Assembly: GCA_018694835.1 (NCBI GenBank)
Contig: JABHOG010000067.1
Coordinates: forward strand, 1-44,382
Length of the DNA: 44,382 nucleotides
Reading direction: 5' to 3'
Origin: Planctomycetota bacterium
Lineage (GTDB): Bacteria; Planctomycetota; UBA8108; UBA1146
The translations under genes and the position numbers were made by a program. The notes beneath the pieces were generated by a model. That model saw only the letters and a program-made list of their open reading frames with translations, was not told the DNA's origin and did no database searches. Shown piece after piece: positions 1-7,648 of the stretch. The first letter of the stretch is position 1; every line of letters starts with the position of its first letter.

Positions 1-813
1 GTATTCGTCGGCCCCACAGGGGTTGGAAAAACACTCGTCGCCAAATCCCTGGCCAAGTTCTTGTTCGGGACGGAAGACGCGTTGCTCTCGATCGACATGT
101 CGGAATACGCAGAGAAACACTCCATCTCGCGCCTGATCGGATCCCCTCCTGGATACGTCGGATACGACGAGGGAGGTCTGTTGACCGAAAAGGTCAGGAG
201 AAAGCCGTACATGGTGGTCCTCTTCGACGAGATCGAAAAGGCACACACCGATATTTCGAATACTCTTCTTCAAGTGCTAGAAGAAGGTCGTCTGACCGAC
301 GCCTTCGGTCGCAAGGTCGATTTCCGCAACACCATCGTGGTGTTCACTTCGAACCTCGGAGTGAGAGAAGCTGAAAACCGTGCATCCCTCGGATTCGGTG
401 AATCCCAAGAGGACCAGAGTGCTTCGAAAACTGCCGTGCTTGAAGCGGTGAAGTCCTTCTTCCGCCCAGAGTTCCTCAACCGTGTGGATGAAGTGGTGGT
501 CTTCAACGAGTTTTCAGAGGAGGAACTGGTACAGATCCTCGATCTTGAGGTCTCCAAGCTGGAATCCCGGGTCGCAGGATTGGATCTGAAGATACACATC
601 GATGAAGCAGCAAAGTTGCACCTGGTACTCGAAGGTTCTGGCCCCGGAACCGGTGCCCGAGGCCTACGCAGAGTACTGGAAGATCATCTCCAGGATCAAA
701 TCGCCGACCTGATCCTCGATGGAAAACTCAACAGCGGAGGACTGGTCAAGGTCACCCTCAATTCAGACCAACAGTTGTCTGTCGATATCGAGGAGAAAGA
801 CAAGGTCAACTGA
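1..813 (+). CDS. ClpC/ClpB-type AAA+ unfoldase, C-terminal part (5' cut by window edge)
   Basis: The frame is open from base 1, so the gene starts outside the window; 270 residues remain. They cover the second AAA+ module: Walker A GPTGVGKT at residues 5-12 of the fragment, the pore-loop region GYVGYDEGG, Walker B VVLFDEIEKAH, sensor-1 VFTSNLG, the arginine-finger region FRPEFLNRVDEVVVF, and the C-terminal small domain with GARGLRR (sensor 2). These are the hallmarks of Hsp100/Clp ATPases, which use ATP to unfold proteins for a protease (ClpC/ClpA) or to disaggregate them (ClpB). The missing N-terminal half (middle domain, ClpP loop) is what would decide between ClpC and ClpB, so I do not give a symbol. 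A strong terminator follows 33 bases after the stop. Confidence 0.93.
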   Translation, partial: VFVGPTGVGKTLVAKSLAKFLFGTEDALLSIDMSEYAEKHSISRLIGSPPGYVGYDEGGLLTEKVRRKPYMVVLFDEIEKAHTDISNTLLQVLEEGRLTDAFGRKVDFRNTIVVFTSNLGVREAENRASLGFGESQEDQSASKTAVLEAVKSFFRPEFLNRVDEVVVFNEFSEEELVQILDLEVSKLESRVAGLDLKIHIDEAAKLHLVLEGSGPGTGARGLRRVLEDHLQDQIADLILDGKLNSGGLVKVTLNSDQQLSVDIEEKDKVN

Positions 814-846
814 AGCGAGCCACAGGAATCCGAGACAGAGCCCGCC

Positions 847-887
847 AGGCCCGAGGGCCCTCTTCCGAGGGGGTCCCGGGCCTTTCT
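847..887 (+). terminator. Rho-independent terminator after the Clp ATPase gene
   Basis: AGGCCCG at 847-853 pairs with CGGGCCT at 877-883, and the inner arms GGGCCCTC and GAGGGGGTC extend the stem with a small mismatch around a TTCC loop. A short T-rich run (TTTCT) follows. It lies between the Clp stop codon and the next gene, as expected. Confidence 0.8.
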
Positions 888-935
888 CATGCTACACTGA
901 CGCAGCTGCAGTCCGTCGAGTAGGAAGGTGTGGTG

Positions 936-1256
936 ATGGAACTCGAGGATTGTCCCCACTGCGGATCGCCGCTGTTGTCTCGTAGCATCTGCTGCAAGTC
1001 TTGCGGTAGCGATTTCGAGACGGGGTGGCAGGACCCCGCCGAGGTCGAGTACTCATCGATCGAGTTGCCCGAATCATCCTCTAGCTTTGATTCCGATCAA
1101 GCCAACAAGAGAGAGCACTTCAGAAGAATCGGCTTGCTGACCATCGGCTTGTTGATTTTGGGATTCATTTCCACGTTATACCTCCCCACAAGAGAAGTGA
1201 TCCTGGTCTGGCTGGCACTGGGCCTGTTACTGCGTTTGATTCAGAAATCAGACTGA
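936..1256 (+). CDS. Small zinc-ribbon membrane protein
   Basis: About 106 residues. The N-terminus carries a CPHC pair (C6, C9) and a second CKSC pair (C20, C23), a zinc-ribbon arrangement. Two hydrophobic segments follow, around residues 61-80 (IGLLTIGLLILGFISTLYL) and 84-100 (REVILVWLALGLLLRLI), so it is probably a two-helix inner-membrane protein with a cytosolic zinc ribbon. I chose the ATG at 936 because AGGAAGG at 922-928 sits at good distance; the GTG codons at 930 and 933 are too close to it. No specific function can be assigned. It has its own transcription unit after the terminator and converges on the EamA gene 28 bases downstream. Confidence 0.7.
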   Translation: MELEDCPHCGSPLLSRSICCKSCGSDFETGWQDPAEVEYSSIELPESSSSFDSDQANKREHFRRIGLLTIGLLILGFISTLYLPTREVILVWLALGLLLRLIQKSD

Positions 1257-1284
1257 ATTCACTCCACAGCAATCTTCGCTCTCG

Positions 1285-2244
1285 TCACTTCAAACCCGTC
1301 GCTGGAACCCTACTTCCCCGCCACACCACCGTCAGGATTCCCAGCACCACCAGCGGCCCGCCAGACCAGAACGCCTCCGGGGGAGTTTCCCTCAATCCCG
1401 GATAGATCCACACGATCATTGGAGCCACCGCCACCTCTCCGAGAAATGCCGTCGAGACCACAGATGGTGGCAAGTGGCGAAGCGCAGCATTGAGCGGAGT
1501 ATGCCCCAACAGGGTTGGAAACAGTGCCAGCATCGCCGCCAGCAGCCATTCATCACCATTTTCCGGGAGCAGCAATCCTCCAGATGCTCCGCGGATACCG
1601 GAGATGATCAGGTAGCCCGCCAGCACTAGCGCCGCCACCGAGTAGGCTCGACTGGTATAGACTGCGGTGGATAGTTTCAGAGTAGCGGCCCGTCCGGCAA
1701 AGATGTAGCCGACGAAGGCCGCCGATCCGATCAGTGCCAGCGCGATCCCCAGCAACGACTGATCACCGTACCCAGGATCCCTGGCAGCTTCGGTCAGGAT
1801 CCAGGTTCCGTACAGCGTCACGACCACTCCTACCAGCCGTAGTCCATCGGCTCGCGCCTGCCTCCTCATCACCTCGATGGAGTAGACGATCACCGGATGC
1901 ACGTACACCAGCACTACCGATGTTGCCACCGAGAGATACTTCAGGGATGCCATCCATGCCCCAAAGTGAATCGCCAGGCAGACTCCGGCGATGAAAACCG
2001 ATCGGCTCGCCGTCCGCAGCGACGACTGCTTGCCACTCTTCCATGCAAACCACCACAACACCGGAGCCGCCAGCAGCAGTCGGCGAAATGCCAGATTGAC
2101 CTCATCGCTATCGGAAAGACGGATCCACAATGTCGATGTGGAGACACCGAAGATACCGAGAGCCAGCAGCCACCAGACTGTTACTCCCTGAGGTTTCGAA
2201 GAGTTCGGCGGAAGATTCGATGGCGAATTCGATGACTGACTCAA
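1285..2244 (-). CDS. EamA/DMT-family transporter
   Basis: 319 residues with about ten hydrophobic helices and an internal duplication (two EamA halves), as in drug/metabolite transporters of the RhaT/YdcZ type. The first half has GIFGVSTSTLWIRLSD, an early-helix signature of the family, and the second half ends in FLGEVAVAPMIVWIY, typical of the last EamA helices. The start is a TTG that overlaps the stop of the upstream aldehyde dehydrogenase gene (TTGA), so translation is probably coupled; no strong ribosome site is seen. It is the last gene of the minus-strand run. Members usually export metabolites or amino acids; here export of an over-accumulating amino acid or pathway intermediate is a reasonable inference, not shown by the sequence. 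Confidence 0.85.
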   Translation of the reverse strand: MSQSSNSPSNLPPNSSKPQGVTVWWLLALGIFGVSTSTLWIRLSDSDEVNLAFRRLLLAAPVLWWFAWKSGKQSSLRTASRSVFIAGVCLAIHFGAWMASLKYLSVATSVVLVYVHPVIVYSIEVMRRQARADGLRLVGVVVTLYGTWILTEAARDPGYGDQSLLGIALALIGSAAFVGYIFAGRAATLKLSTAVYTSRAYSVAALVLAGYLIISGIRGASGGLLLPENGDEWLLAAMLALFPTLLGHTPLNAALRHLPPSVVSTAFLGEVAVAPMIVWIYPGLRETPPEAFWSGGPLVVLGILTVVWRGSRVPATGLK

Positions 2245-3821
2245 CGGTTACCAGGATCCTGCCAGACTCCATCGACCCTGCGTCTACCCTGGACCGTCGA
2301 CCGTAGATCGACAGGAAGTAATGAATCTGGAAAACCTTGCCAACAAACCGGTCGAACAAATCGCTGTATCGATGCCGCACCAACAGATGTCCAGCGTGAG
2401 TCGGTGGTGGCTGGCCATGGACCTCCGTGGTGCATCGCCTCCCCCACCTCGACTCCGGTAGGCATCCCGTTGAACAGGATCCGTCCCACTCGATCCTCCA
2501 GTAGGTCGAGCAATGGTGTGCACTGCTGCAACTCTTCCGTCGTGCCTTGTACGGTGGCGGTCAACTGTCCCTCGAGAGAGCGAGCCACCTGGAACATCTG
2601 TTCCATACTGGAACACTCCACCAGCATCGTACTGGGGCCAAACACCTCTCCCTGTAGACTCTTGTCCCCGATGAAACTGCTGGCATCGGTCTGTAACAGC
2701 GCCGCCTCGGCGTCGCAGGGCCCAGTTCCCGCAGGACCTCGGGTCACCAGCTCAACACCATGGCTGGCTGCCAGTTGCTCCAGCGCCCCCTGGTATCCCT
2801 TGCGGATTCCCGGATGAAGCATCGTTCCCGGTGGCTCATCGCAAAGCGCTGCGGAGAGCGCATCCTTGAATGATGCGCCCTGATCTCCAGCGACGGTGAC
2901 GACGATCCCCGGAGAGGTGCAAAACTGACCGACTCCCAACCTGACACTGGCTGCGATCGAGGTCGCGATCTCCTCGCCGCGACTGGCGAGAGCCTCCGGT
3001 AGGATGAAGACCGGGTTCGCACTTCCCATCTCTGCGAAGACCGGTACCGGAACTTCGCGGGCAGCCGCCAATTTCCACAGCGACATCCCACCGGAGCGAG
3101 AGCCGGTGAATGCGACCGCTGCGATGGAGGGATGCTCGACCAGTTGAGTCCCGACATCGAAGGACTGGCCCTGCAGGAGACTGAAGATACCCGCAGGCAT
3201 CGCTGCATCTCGAGCCGCTTCCTGGAGCGCCTTGCCGATCAGTTCACAGGTTCCCGGGTGTGCCGGATGCCCCTTGGCGATCACCGGGCAACCGGCAGCC
3301 AGTGCACTGGCGGTGTCTCCGCCGGCGATGCCGAAAGCGAGCGGGAAGTTACTGGCCCCGAAGACAGCGACCGGCCCCAGGGCTCTCATCCTGCGACGGA
3401 GGTCAGGTCGGGGAACCGGCTGTCGATCGGGAAGGGCCGTTTCGATGATGCTCTCGGTGAAAAGACCTTCTCGCAGCATGCTGGCAAACATTCGCAACTG
3501 GTTACAAGTACGACCCCGCTCCGCCTCGAAGCGACCTGCAGGAAGTCCTGTCTCCTCGACTCCCCGCCGGGTGATTGCATCTCCTGCTTGCTCGATTCGA
3601 GCGGCGGCTGCGTCAAGGAATCGAGCTCGTTGCTCGGCATCTCCCGCTCCACGCGATTCGTGAACCTGCAGAGCAGCCTCGACCGCAGCATCGATCTGAT
3701 CCCTGGTCGCATCGGGGAACTGCGGCGAGAGTTGTTGGCCACTCGCTGGATTGGTCGCCTCGAAGGTTCCCTGCCCTGCGACCGATTCCCCTGCAATCAG
3801 GTGTACTCCTTCGATGCTCAT
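2241..3821 (-). CDS. 2-oxoglutarate semialdehyde (2,5-dioxovalerate) dehydrogenase
   Basis: 526 residues, an aldehyde dehydrogenase of the KGSADH class. The catalytic triad is in place: Asn158 in GASNFPLAFG, Glu264 in EMGSANPVF, and nucleophile Cys301 in GQFCTSPG. The SNFPLAF motif and the QFCTSPG context are characteristic of the enzymes that oxidise 2-oxoglutarate semialdehyde to 2-oxoglutarate with NAD(P)+, the last step in hydroxyproline, L-arabinose and glucarate breakdown. The start ATG overlaps the stop of the DapA-family gene by four bases (ATGA). With the epimerase, dehydrogenase and deaminase in the same gene run, the hydroxyproline route is the best reading. I am confident of the family and fairly confident of the substrate. 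Confidence 0.9.
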   Translation of the reverse strand: MSIEGVHLIAGESVAGQGTFEATNPASGQQLSPQFPDATRDQIDAAVEAALQVHESRGAGDAEQRARFLDAAAARIEQAGDAITRRGVEETGLPAGRFEAERGRTCNQLRMFASMLREGLFTESIIETALPDRQPVPRPDLRRRMRALGPVAVFGASNFPLAFGIAGGDTASALAAGCPVIAKGHPAHPGTCELIGKALQEAARDAAMPAGIFSLLQGQSFDVGTQLVEHPSIAAVAFTGSRSGGMSLWKLAAAREVPVPVFAEMGSANPVFILPEALASRGEEIATSIAASVRLGVGQFCTSPGIVVTVAGDQGASFKDALSAALCDEPPGTMLHPGIRKGYQGALEQLAASHGVELVTRGPAGTGPCDAEAALLQTDASSFIGDKSLQGEVFGPSTMLVECSSMEQMFQVARSLEGQLTATVQGTTEELQQCTPLLDLLEDRVGRILFNGMPTGVEVGEAMHHGGPWPATTDSRWTSVGAASIQRFVRPVCWQGFPDSLLPVDLRSTVQGRRRVDGVWQDPGNR

Positions 3822-4768
3822 CGCTTCTCCTTCACATCCGCAAACGGATTGGTCGCCAGAGATGACTGGATCACCTCCATGGCACCCTCACGAAGAGCAC
3901 CCATCGCCGGAAAGCGGGGGGCACGAACCGTGTCAGTTCCCATTCCCACTTCCTGCTGCACCAACTTGATCAACTGGACAAACTCAGGAATGCAGTCGAG
4001 TCGCAGGAGTGGCAAGAACCAGCGATAGATGCGATCGGCTTCGCGAGCGGCGACAGGATCATCGATTCCCGCTACCGCCTTGTCGAACAGCACCACCGAT
4101 TCCATCGGCAATGCATTGACCAGTCCGGCAATCCAGCCCACGGCTCCCTGCCTGACCGCTTCCACCACCATGTCATCGAGCCCTGCAAACAGCGCCAGTC
4201 GATCTCCGACCAGTGAATGGACTGCGGTGATCCGCCTCGAATCACCACTGGAATCCTTCACCGCCTTGAGGTTGGGAGCCCGCTCTGCGAGATCGGCAAT
4301 CCAACCCGGTGCAAAATCGACTCCATAGGCGATGGGATTGTTGTAGAGCATGCAGGGTAAATCGGTGGCACCGATCACCGCCTCGATATGAGCTTCGACC
4401 TCGAAAAATGGTCCCCTGTGAATGTAGGGTGGCAAGACCATCAATCCTCTGGCACCCATCACGCTGGCACTGGCAGCCAGTCGGCCCGCCTCCCGGGTCG
4501 AAGCGGCAGCGATTCCTGGCACGACCGGAACCCTATCATCTGCGGCACGCACCACGGTATCGATGACACGCTCCTTCTCCTCAAAAGAGAGAGTCGCGCC
4601 CTCTCCGAGGGACCCGCAGGGGACGATTCCAGTCACACCTTGATCGACCATCCAGCGACAGTGTTGTGAAAGGAATGCGAAATCCACCTGCCCCGATTCA
4701 TCGAACGGTGTGGTGATGGCAGGCATCACTCCTGCCCATGTCATCGATCGATTCGATTCCATACTCAT
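3818..4768 (-). CDS. DapA-family 1-pyrroline-4-hydroxy-2-carboxylate deaminase (probable)
   Basis: 316 residues, a class-I aldolase TIM barrel of the dihydrodipicolinate synthase/N-acetylneuraminate lyase family. Schiff-base Lys171 lies in KAVKDSSGD and the catalytic Tyr142 in LYNNPIAYG. The substrate loop reads GSLGE (52-56) rather than the GTTGE of true DapA, a variant that fits the deaminases turning pyrroline-4-hydroxy-2-carboxylate into 2-oxoglutarate semialdehyde and ammonia. Gene order (directly coupled to the semialdehyde dehydrogenase) supports this role strongly. The start has GGAGAG eight bases upstream. A 185-bp gap before it, with a repeat and a possible promoter, suggests this and the two following genes can be transcribed on their own. 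Alternative: another keto-acid aldolase or deaminase of the same fold. Confidence 0.85.
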   Translation of the reverse strand: MSMESNRSMTWAGVMPAITTPFDESGQVDFAFLSQHCRWMVDQGVTGIVPCGSLGEGATLSFEEKERVIDTVVRAADDRVPVVPGIAAASTREAGRLAASASVMGARGLMVLPPYIHRGPFFEVEAHIEAVIGATDLPCMLYNNPIAYGVDFAPGWIADLAERAPNLKAVKDSSGDSRRITAVHSLVGDRLALFAGLDDMVVEAVRQGAVGWIAGLVNALPMESVVLFDKAVAGIDDPVAAREADRIYRWFLPLLRLDCIPEFVQLIKLVQQEVGMGTDTVRAPRFPAMGALREGAMEVIQSSLATNPFADVKEKR

Positions 4769-4796
4769 CGAGTACTCTCCAATGCCGGTTCAGTTC

Positions 4797-4830
4797 CATC
4801 TACAACACATCTGTACATCTACAACACATC
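4797..4830 (-). promoter_or_regulatory. Candidate operator: 15-bp direct repeat with embedded dyad
   Basis: On the minus strand GATGTGTTGTAGATG occurs twice without mismatch (4816-4830 and 4797-4811), separated by TACA. The junction creates the dyad TGTA-GATG-TACA. It ends 29 bases upstream of the deaminase start codon and just downstream of a possible -10 box. Such TGTA/TACA half sites are common in operators of GntR-family regulators, which control hydroxyproline genes in some bacteria. No regulator gene is in the window, so this is inference from layout. Confidence 0.5.
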
Positions 4831-4837
4831 AGGCCCC

Positions 4838-4867
4838 ATCATATACACGCAGATACGAGGCAGACAA
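4838..4867 (-). promoter_or_regulatory. Possible sigma70-type promoter for the deaminase/ALDH/EamA genes
   Basis: On the minus strand TTGTCT (4862-4867) and TATGAT (4838-4843) are separated by 18 bases. The -10 matches the consensus at five of six bases, the -35 at four. Predicted start would fall at or inside the direct repeat at 4797-4830, which would fit repression by a bound regulator. Weak evidence on its own. Confidence 0.3.
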
Positions 4868-4953
4868 ACCATCTTGAGCCGCCCCCTCTCGCCAGCGCAC
4901 CATCCCCTTCTCGGGTCGATGCAGCCCCAGCCAGCCACCGAAACGGAGCGGAT

Positions 4954-5916
4954 TCACCTTCTCGAGTGAGCTCGACCTCGACGAACCACGATCACGAACA
5001 GCACCGGGGCGCCCAGCGCCGCAGTGATGACCCCGACAGGAATCTCGCGTTGTTCCCAGATGACTCTGCCGATCGAATCGCACAGCGGCAAGAACACCGC
5101 CCCGAGCAAGATCGAGGCAGGTAGCAAGGTTCTCGGGGCAGAGCCCACAATTCGTTTCACAAGATGAGGACAGATCAACCCGACAAATGCGATGGGACCG
5201 CAGGTCGCCACGCAGGCCGCCACTCCGAGCGATGCGAGCCCGAGCCCGAGGGTCCTCACTCGAGTCACCTCGACCCCGCGAGTCCGCGCTCTCTCGATAC
5301 CGGAGATCAGTACCTCGAGGGGCCGGATCAACCACAACATGCCCGCCAGTGAGATCACCACGAAGGGAGCCAGCATCGAGATTCGATCGGGTCCGATGAT
5401 GGTCAGGCTGCCGAGTGACCAGCGCAGAGCGCTGAGGGAAGTCACCTGATCGATGCCCAGTCGTAATCCCGATGCGATCGCGCCTGTTGCCAGGGTCAAG
5501 GCGATGCCTGCCAGCAATACATCTTCAGTGCGTGCACGATCCCGTGCCGCCACTGACGCGATGATCAGCGTCACCAGCAACGCTCCGGCGAAGGCCGCAG
5601 CGGGAAGAATCGGCAGTCCCATCCAGGTACTCCCACTTCCGAACACCAGTACTGCCAGCACTCCGAGAGTCGCTCCTGCGGTGGTTCCGATGGTACTTGG
5701 GGTCGCCAGCGGATTGCGTAACAGGATCTGCACCACCGCTCCAGCGGCAGACAGAACCGCTCCGACCATCGCACCCGCGAGAGCACGAGGGAGTCGCAAT
5801 TCGTGGAGGATCCACTGCCCGTGCTGATCATCGAGAGTGGGACCGATCCATGCGGTCGCCACCGCGATGGTGATCGCCAGCACGACCCAGGGAAGCCAGC
5901 GTAGCAGAGCCTTCAT
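4954..5916 (-). CDS. FecCD/BtuC-family ABC importer permease
   Basis: 320 residues, with about nine to ten membrane helices. Family signatures are clear: the LRLPRALAGAMVGA segment and RNPLATPSTIGTTAGA early on, and GPIAFVGLICPHLVKRIVG, the ATPase-coupling region, near residues 230-250. This family imports cobalamin, haem or ferric siderophores together with a BtuD-type ATPase and a periplasmic binding protein, both encoded just upstream. The start ATG overlaps the ATPase stop by four bases (ATGA). Its place inside the hydroxyproline run is unusual; a need for iron, since the dehydrogenase has two iron-sulphur sites, is only a guess. Confidence 0.93.
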   Translation of the reverse strand: MKALLRWLPWVVLAITIAVATAWIGPTLDDQHGQWILHELRLPRALAGAMVGAVLSAAGAVVQILLRNPLATPSTIGTTAGATLGVLAVLVFGSGSTWMGLPILPAAAFAGALLVTLIIASVAARDRARTEDVLLAGIALTLATGAIASGLRLGIDQVTSLSALRWSLGSLTIIGPDRISMLAPFVVISLAGMLWLIRPLEVLISGIERARTRGVEVTRVRTLGLGLASLGVAACVATCGPIAFVGLICPHLVKRIVGSAPRTLLPASILLGAVFLPLCDSIGRVIWEQREIPVGVITAALGAPVLFVIVVRRGRAHSRR

Positions 5917-6692
5917 TCGAGTGGCTCCTCACCAGGGATCCAGTACTCCCGGTCTCCTGCAACGGCGCGCTCGAAGGGGATGCCATGAACCGTTTCCAGT
6001 CCTTCACCAAGATCTTGATCTGACAGTCTTCCCTGCCATGCGATCTTGCCCTGGCGAAGACCCACCACCCTGGTCTGGGCAGCATCGATGTGTCCCAGCA
6101 GATGGACATCATGGAGCACCACCAGCACGGTATTGCCCTGCCCAAGACGCCTCGACAAGAATTTCAACGTCCGCGCACGCCACACCGGGTCCAGATGATT
6201 GGCCGGTTCATCGAGCAGCCAGCACTTCGATTCCTGTGCGACCATCGAAGCCAGTTCGATGCGCTGTCGTTCACCTCCGGAGAGTTCGTTGATCCAGCGA
6301 TCCGCGAGCGAATCTGCACCTGCGTCCTCGAGTGCTCGATACGCAGCATCGAGGCAATCTTGGCGCGTTTCGTTGAAGCGAAAGCGCGCCGCAGCGACCA
6401 CATCCTCGACTCGTAATCTTTCCGCAGAAAGACCGTCCTGAGGAAGCCACGCCATCGATGCGGCTCGCTGTCTCGCCGTGAGAGTCGTCAGTGGCCGCCC
6501 TTCGATCCGAGCCGTGCCTTGATCGAGTGGCGCCAGCCCGAGCAGTGCCCTGATCAGGGTGCTCTTTCCCGAGCCATTGGGGCCGATGATGGCGACCATC
6601 TCTCCTTCGCTCACCTCCAGCGACAGTTGATCGAGAATCGGAATCTCGCCGGCGAGTACCGTGGCCTGATCCAGTTGTAACAGGGCTACCAC
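5913..6692 (-). CDS. BtuD/FecE-type ABC importer ATPase
   Basis: 259 residues. All ABC motifs are present in order: Walker A GPNGSGKST (about 37-45), Q-loop region WLPQDGLS, signature LSGGERQR, Walker B CWLLDEPANHLD, and the H-loop in LHDVH. It powers uptake through the FecCD-type permease encoded downstream (4-base overlap). The start is GTG and overlaps the end of the binding-protein gene by seven bases, with a G-rich stretch upstream. Substrate is cobalamin, haem or siderophore-iron by family. Confidence 0.93.
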   Translation of the reverse strand: MVALLQLDQATVLAGEIPILDQLSLEVSEGEMVAIIGPNGSGKSTLIRALLGLAPLDQGTARIEGRPLTTLTARQRAASMAWLPQDGLSAERLRVEDVVAAARFRFNETRQDCLDAAYRALEDAGADSLADRWINELSGGERQRIELASMVAQESKCWLLDEPANHLDPVWRARTLKFLSRRLGQGNTVLVVLHDVHLLGHIDAAQTRVVGLRQGKIAWQGRLSDQDLGEGLETVHGIPFERAVAGDREYWIPGEEPLE

Positions 6693-7582
6693 TGGGCCCC
6701 CCCGACCACCAACCGAGTCACCTCGGCTCGAATTTCCCGTACCAGGTCGAGAAGTTCCGGTCCTTCATCGAGAATCCTCGGTCCGGAGACTTCCCCCACC
6801 GCACCGCCGATCACAGCCTTCAACCCGGAGAGATGTTGATAGTGATCGAGCAGTGACTGATCTGCGGTCGCCCCTCGTCCACCATTCAGGTGGAGAATGA
6901 TGTCAGGATCGATCGCCAGTAGTCGCTCATAGGAGATCTGCGGCGTGCCGCTCATCGCCTGCTCGATGGCATTTCGAAACCCTGCGGCTTTCAGTACTGC
7001 ACCGTGAATCGAGTTGGGCTTGATGACCCAGGGCCCGCCTGCGGCATCGAGGTCGCTTCCAATCACCAGTAGCACTCGCGGTGCATCCTCAGCCACGACC
7101 GGATCCGCCAGTAGTTTCTCGAATCGATCGGCAAGTTGGTTCGCTGGAGATTCTCGATGTACGACGACACCGATGGCACGGATACTGGCGACCACCTGCT
7201 CCACCGATGACCAGGGCAACTCGATCGTCTCTCCGACTCTTGCCAATTCATCCCTTGGCAGTCCTGCGGCACTTCTGACCAGCAAGGTTCTGGAACCGCT
7301 CCGAACGATTCTCTCCAGGTCGGGAGCCAGTGCCGTCCCACCCCTCGCCACTCCATCGATTTGCGGACAGTAATCACTGATCATCGAAATGGCTGATTCT
7401 GCACCGATCGACTGCAAGGTTCCGGTGATGCAAGGAGCCAGCGAGACGACCCCACTCCCTGATTTGGCAGCCGAAGATTCCACTACAGAATTTCCGGTGA
7501 ACTCTTCGGTGGACAGGAGGCCGGAGATGGCGACAGCCAGCGAAGCGAGGGCGATGATGATGAAGATGGAACCACGGTCCAA
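6686..7582 (-). CDS. BtuF/FepB-like ABC substrate-binding protein
   Basis: 298 residues. An N-terminal hydrophobic stretch (about 5-23) serves as signal peptide or membrane anchor; there is no lipobox Cys. The VVSLAPCITGTLQSIGA segment matches the conserved start of helical-backbone binding proteins for cobalamin and ferric siderophores (usual form VSLAPSITE), and PDIILHLNGG matches the second lobe. Start is TTG at 7582 with GGAG eight bases upstream. Only about 65 bp separate it from the preceding stop, and I see no cobalamin riboswitch there. It is the first gene of the binding protein-ATPase-permease trio. The ligand cannot be told from sequence. Confidence 0.85.
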   Translation of the reverse strand: MDRGSIFIIIALASLAVAISGLLSTEEFTGNSVVESSAAKSGSGVVSLAPCITGTLQSIGAESAISMISDYCPQIDGVARGGTALAPDLERIVRSGSRTLLVRSAAGLPRDELARVGETIELPWSSVEQVVASIRAIGVVVHRESPANQLADRFEKLLADPVVAEDAPRVLLVIGSDLDAAGGPWVIKPNSIHGAVLKAAGFRNAIEQAMSGTPQISYERLLAIDPDIILHLNGGRGATADQSLLDHYQHLSGLKAVIGGAVGEVSGPRILDEGPELLDLVREIRAEVTRLVVGGAQW

Positions 7583-7648
7583 GGTCTTGCTCCGTACTGG
7601 GGTGATCCCGCAGAAGATAACCGATCCGGAGGCGACAACATCCCACGG

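Noticed and set aside
3132-4028. 298-codon plus-strand frame
   Set aside because: Antisense to the KGSADH and deaminase genes; no signatures.
7583-7648. Cobalamin riboswitch in front of the ABC importer
   Set aside because: The gap is only about 65 bp and lacks the conserved B12-box pattern; nothing riboswitch-like was recognisable upstream within the preceding gene either.
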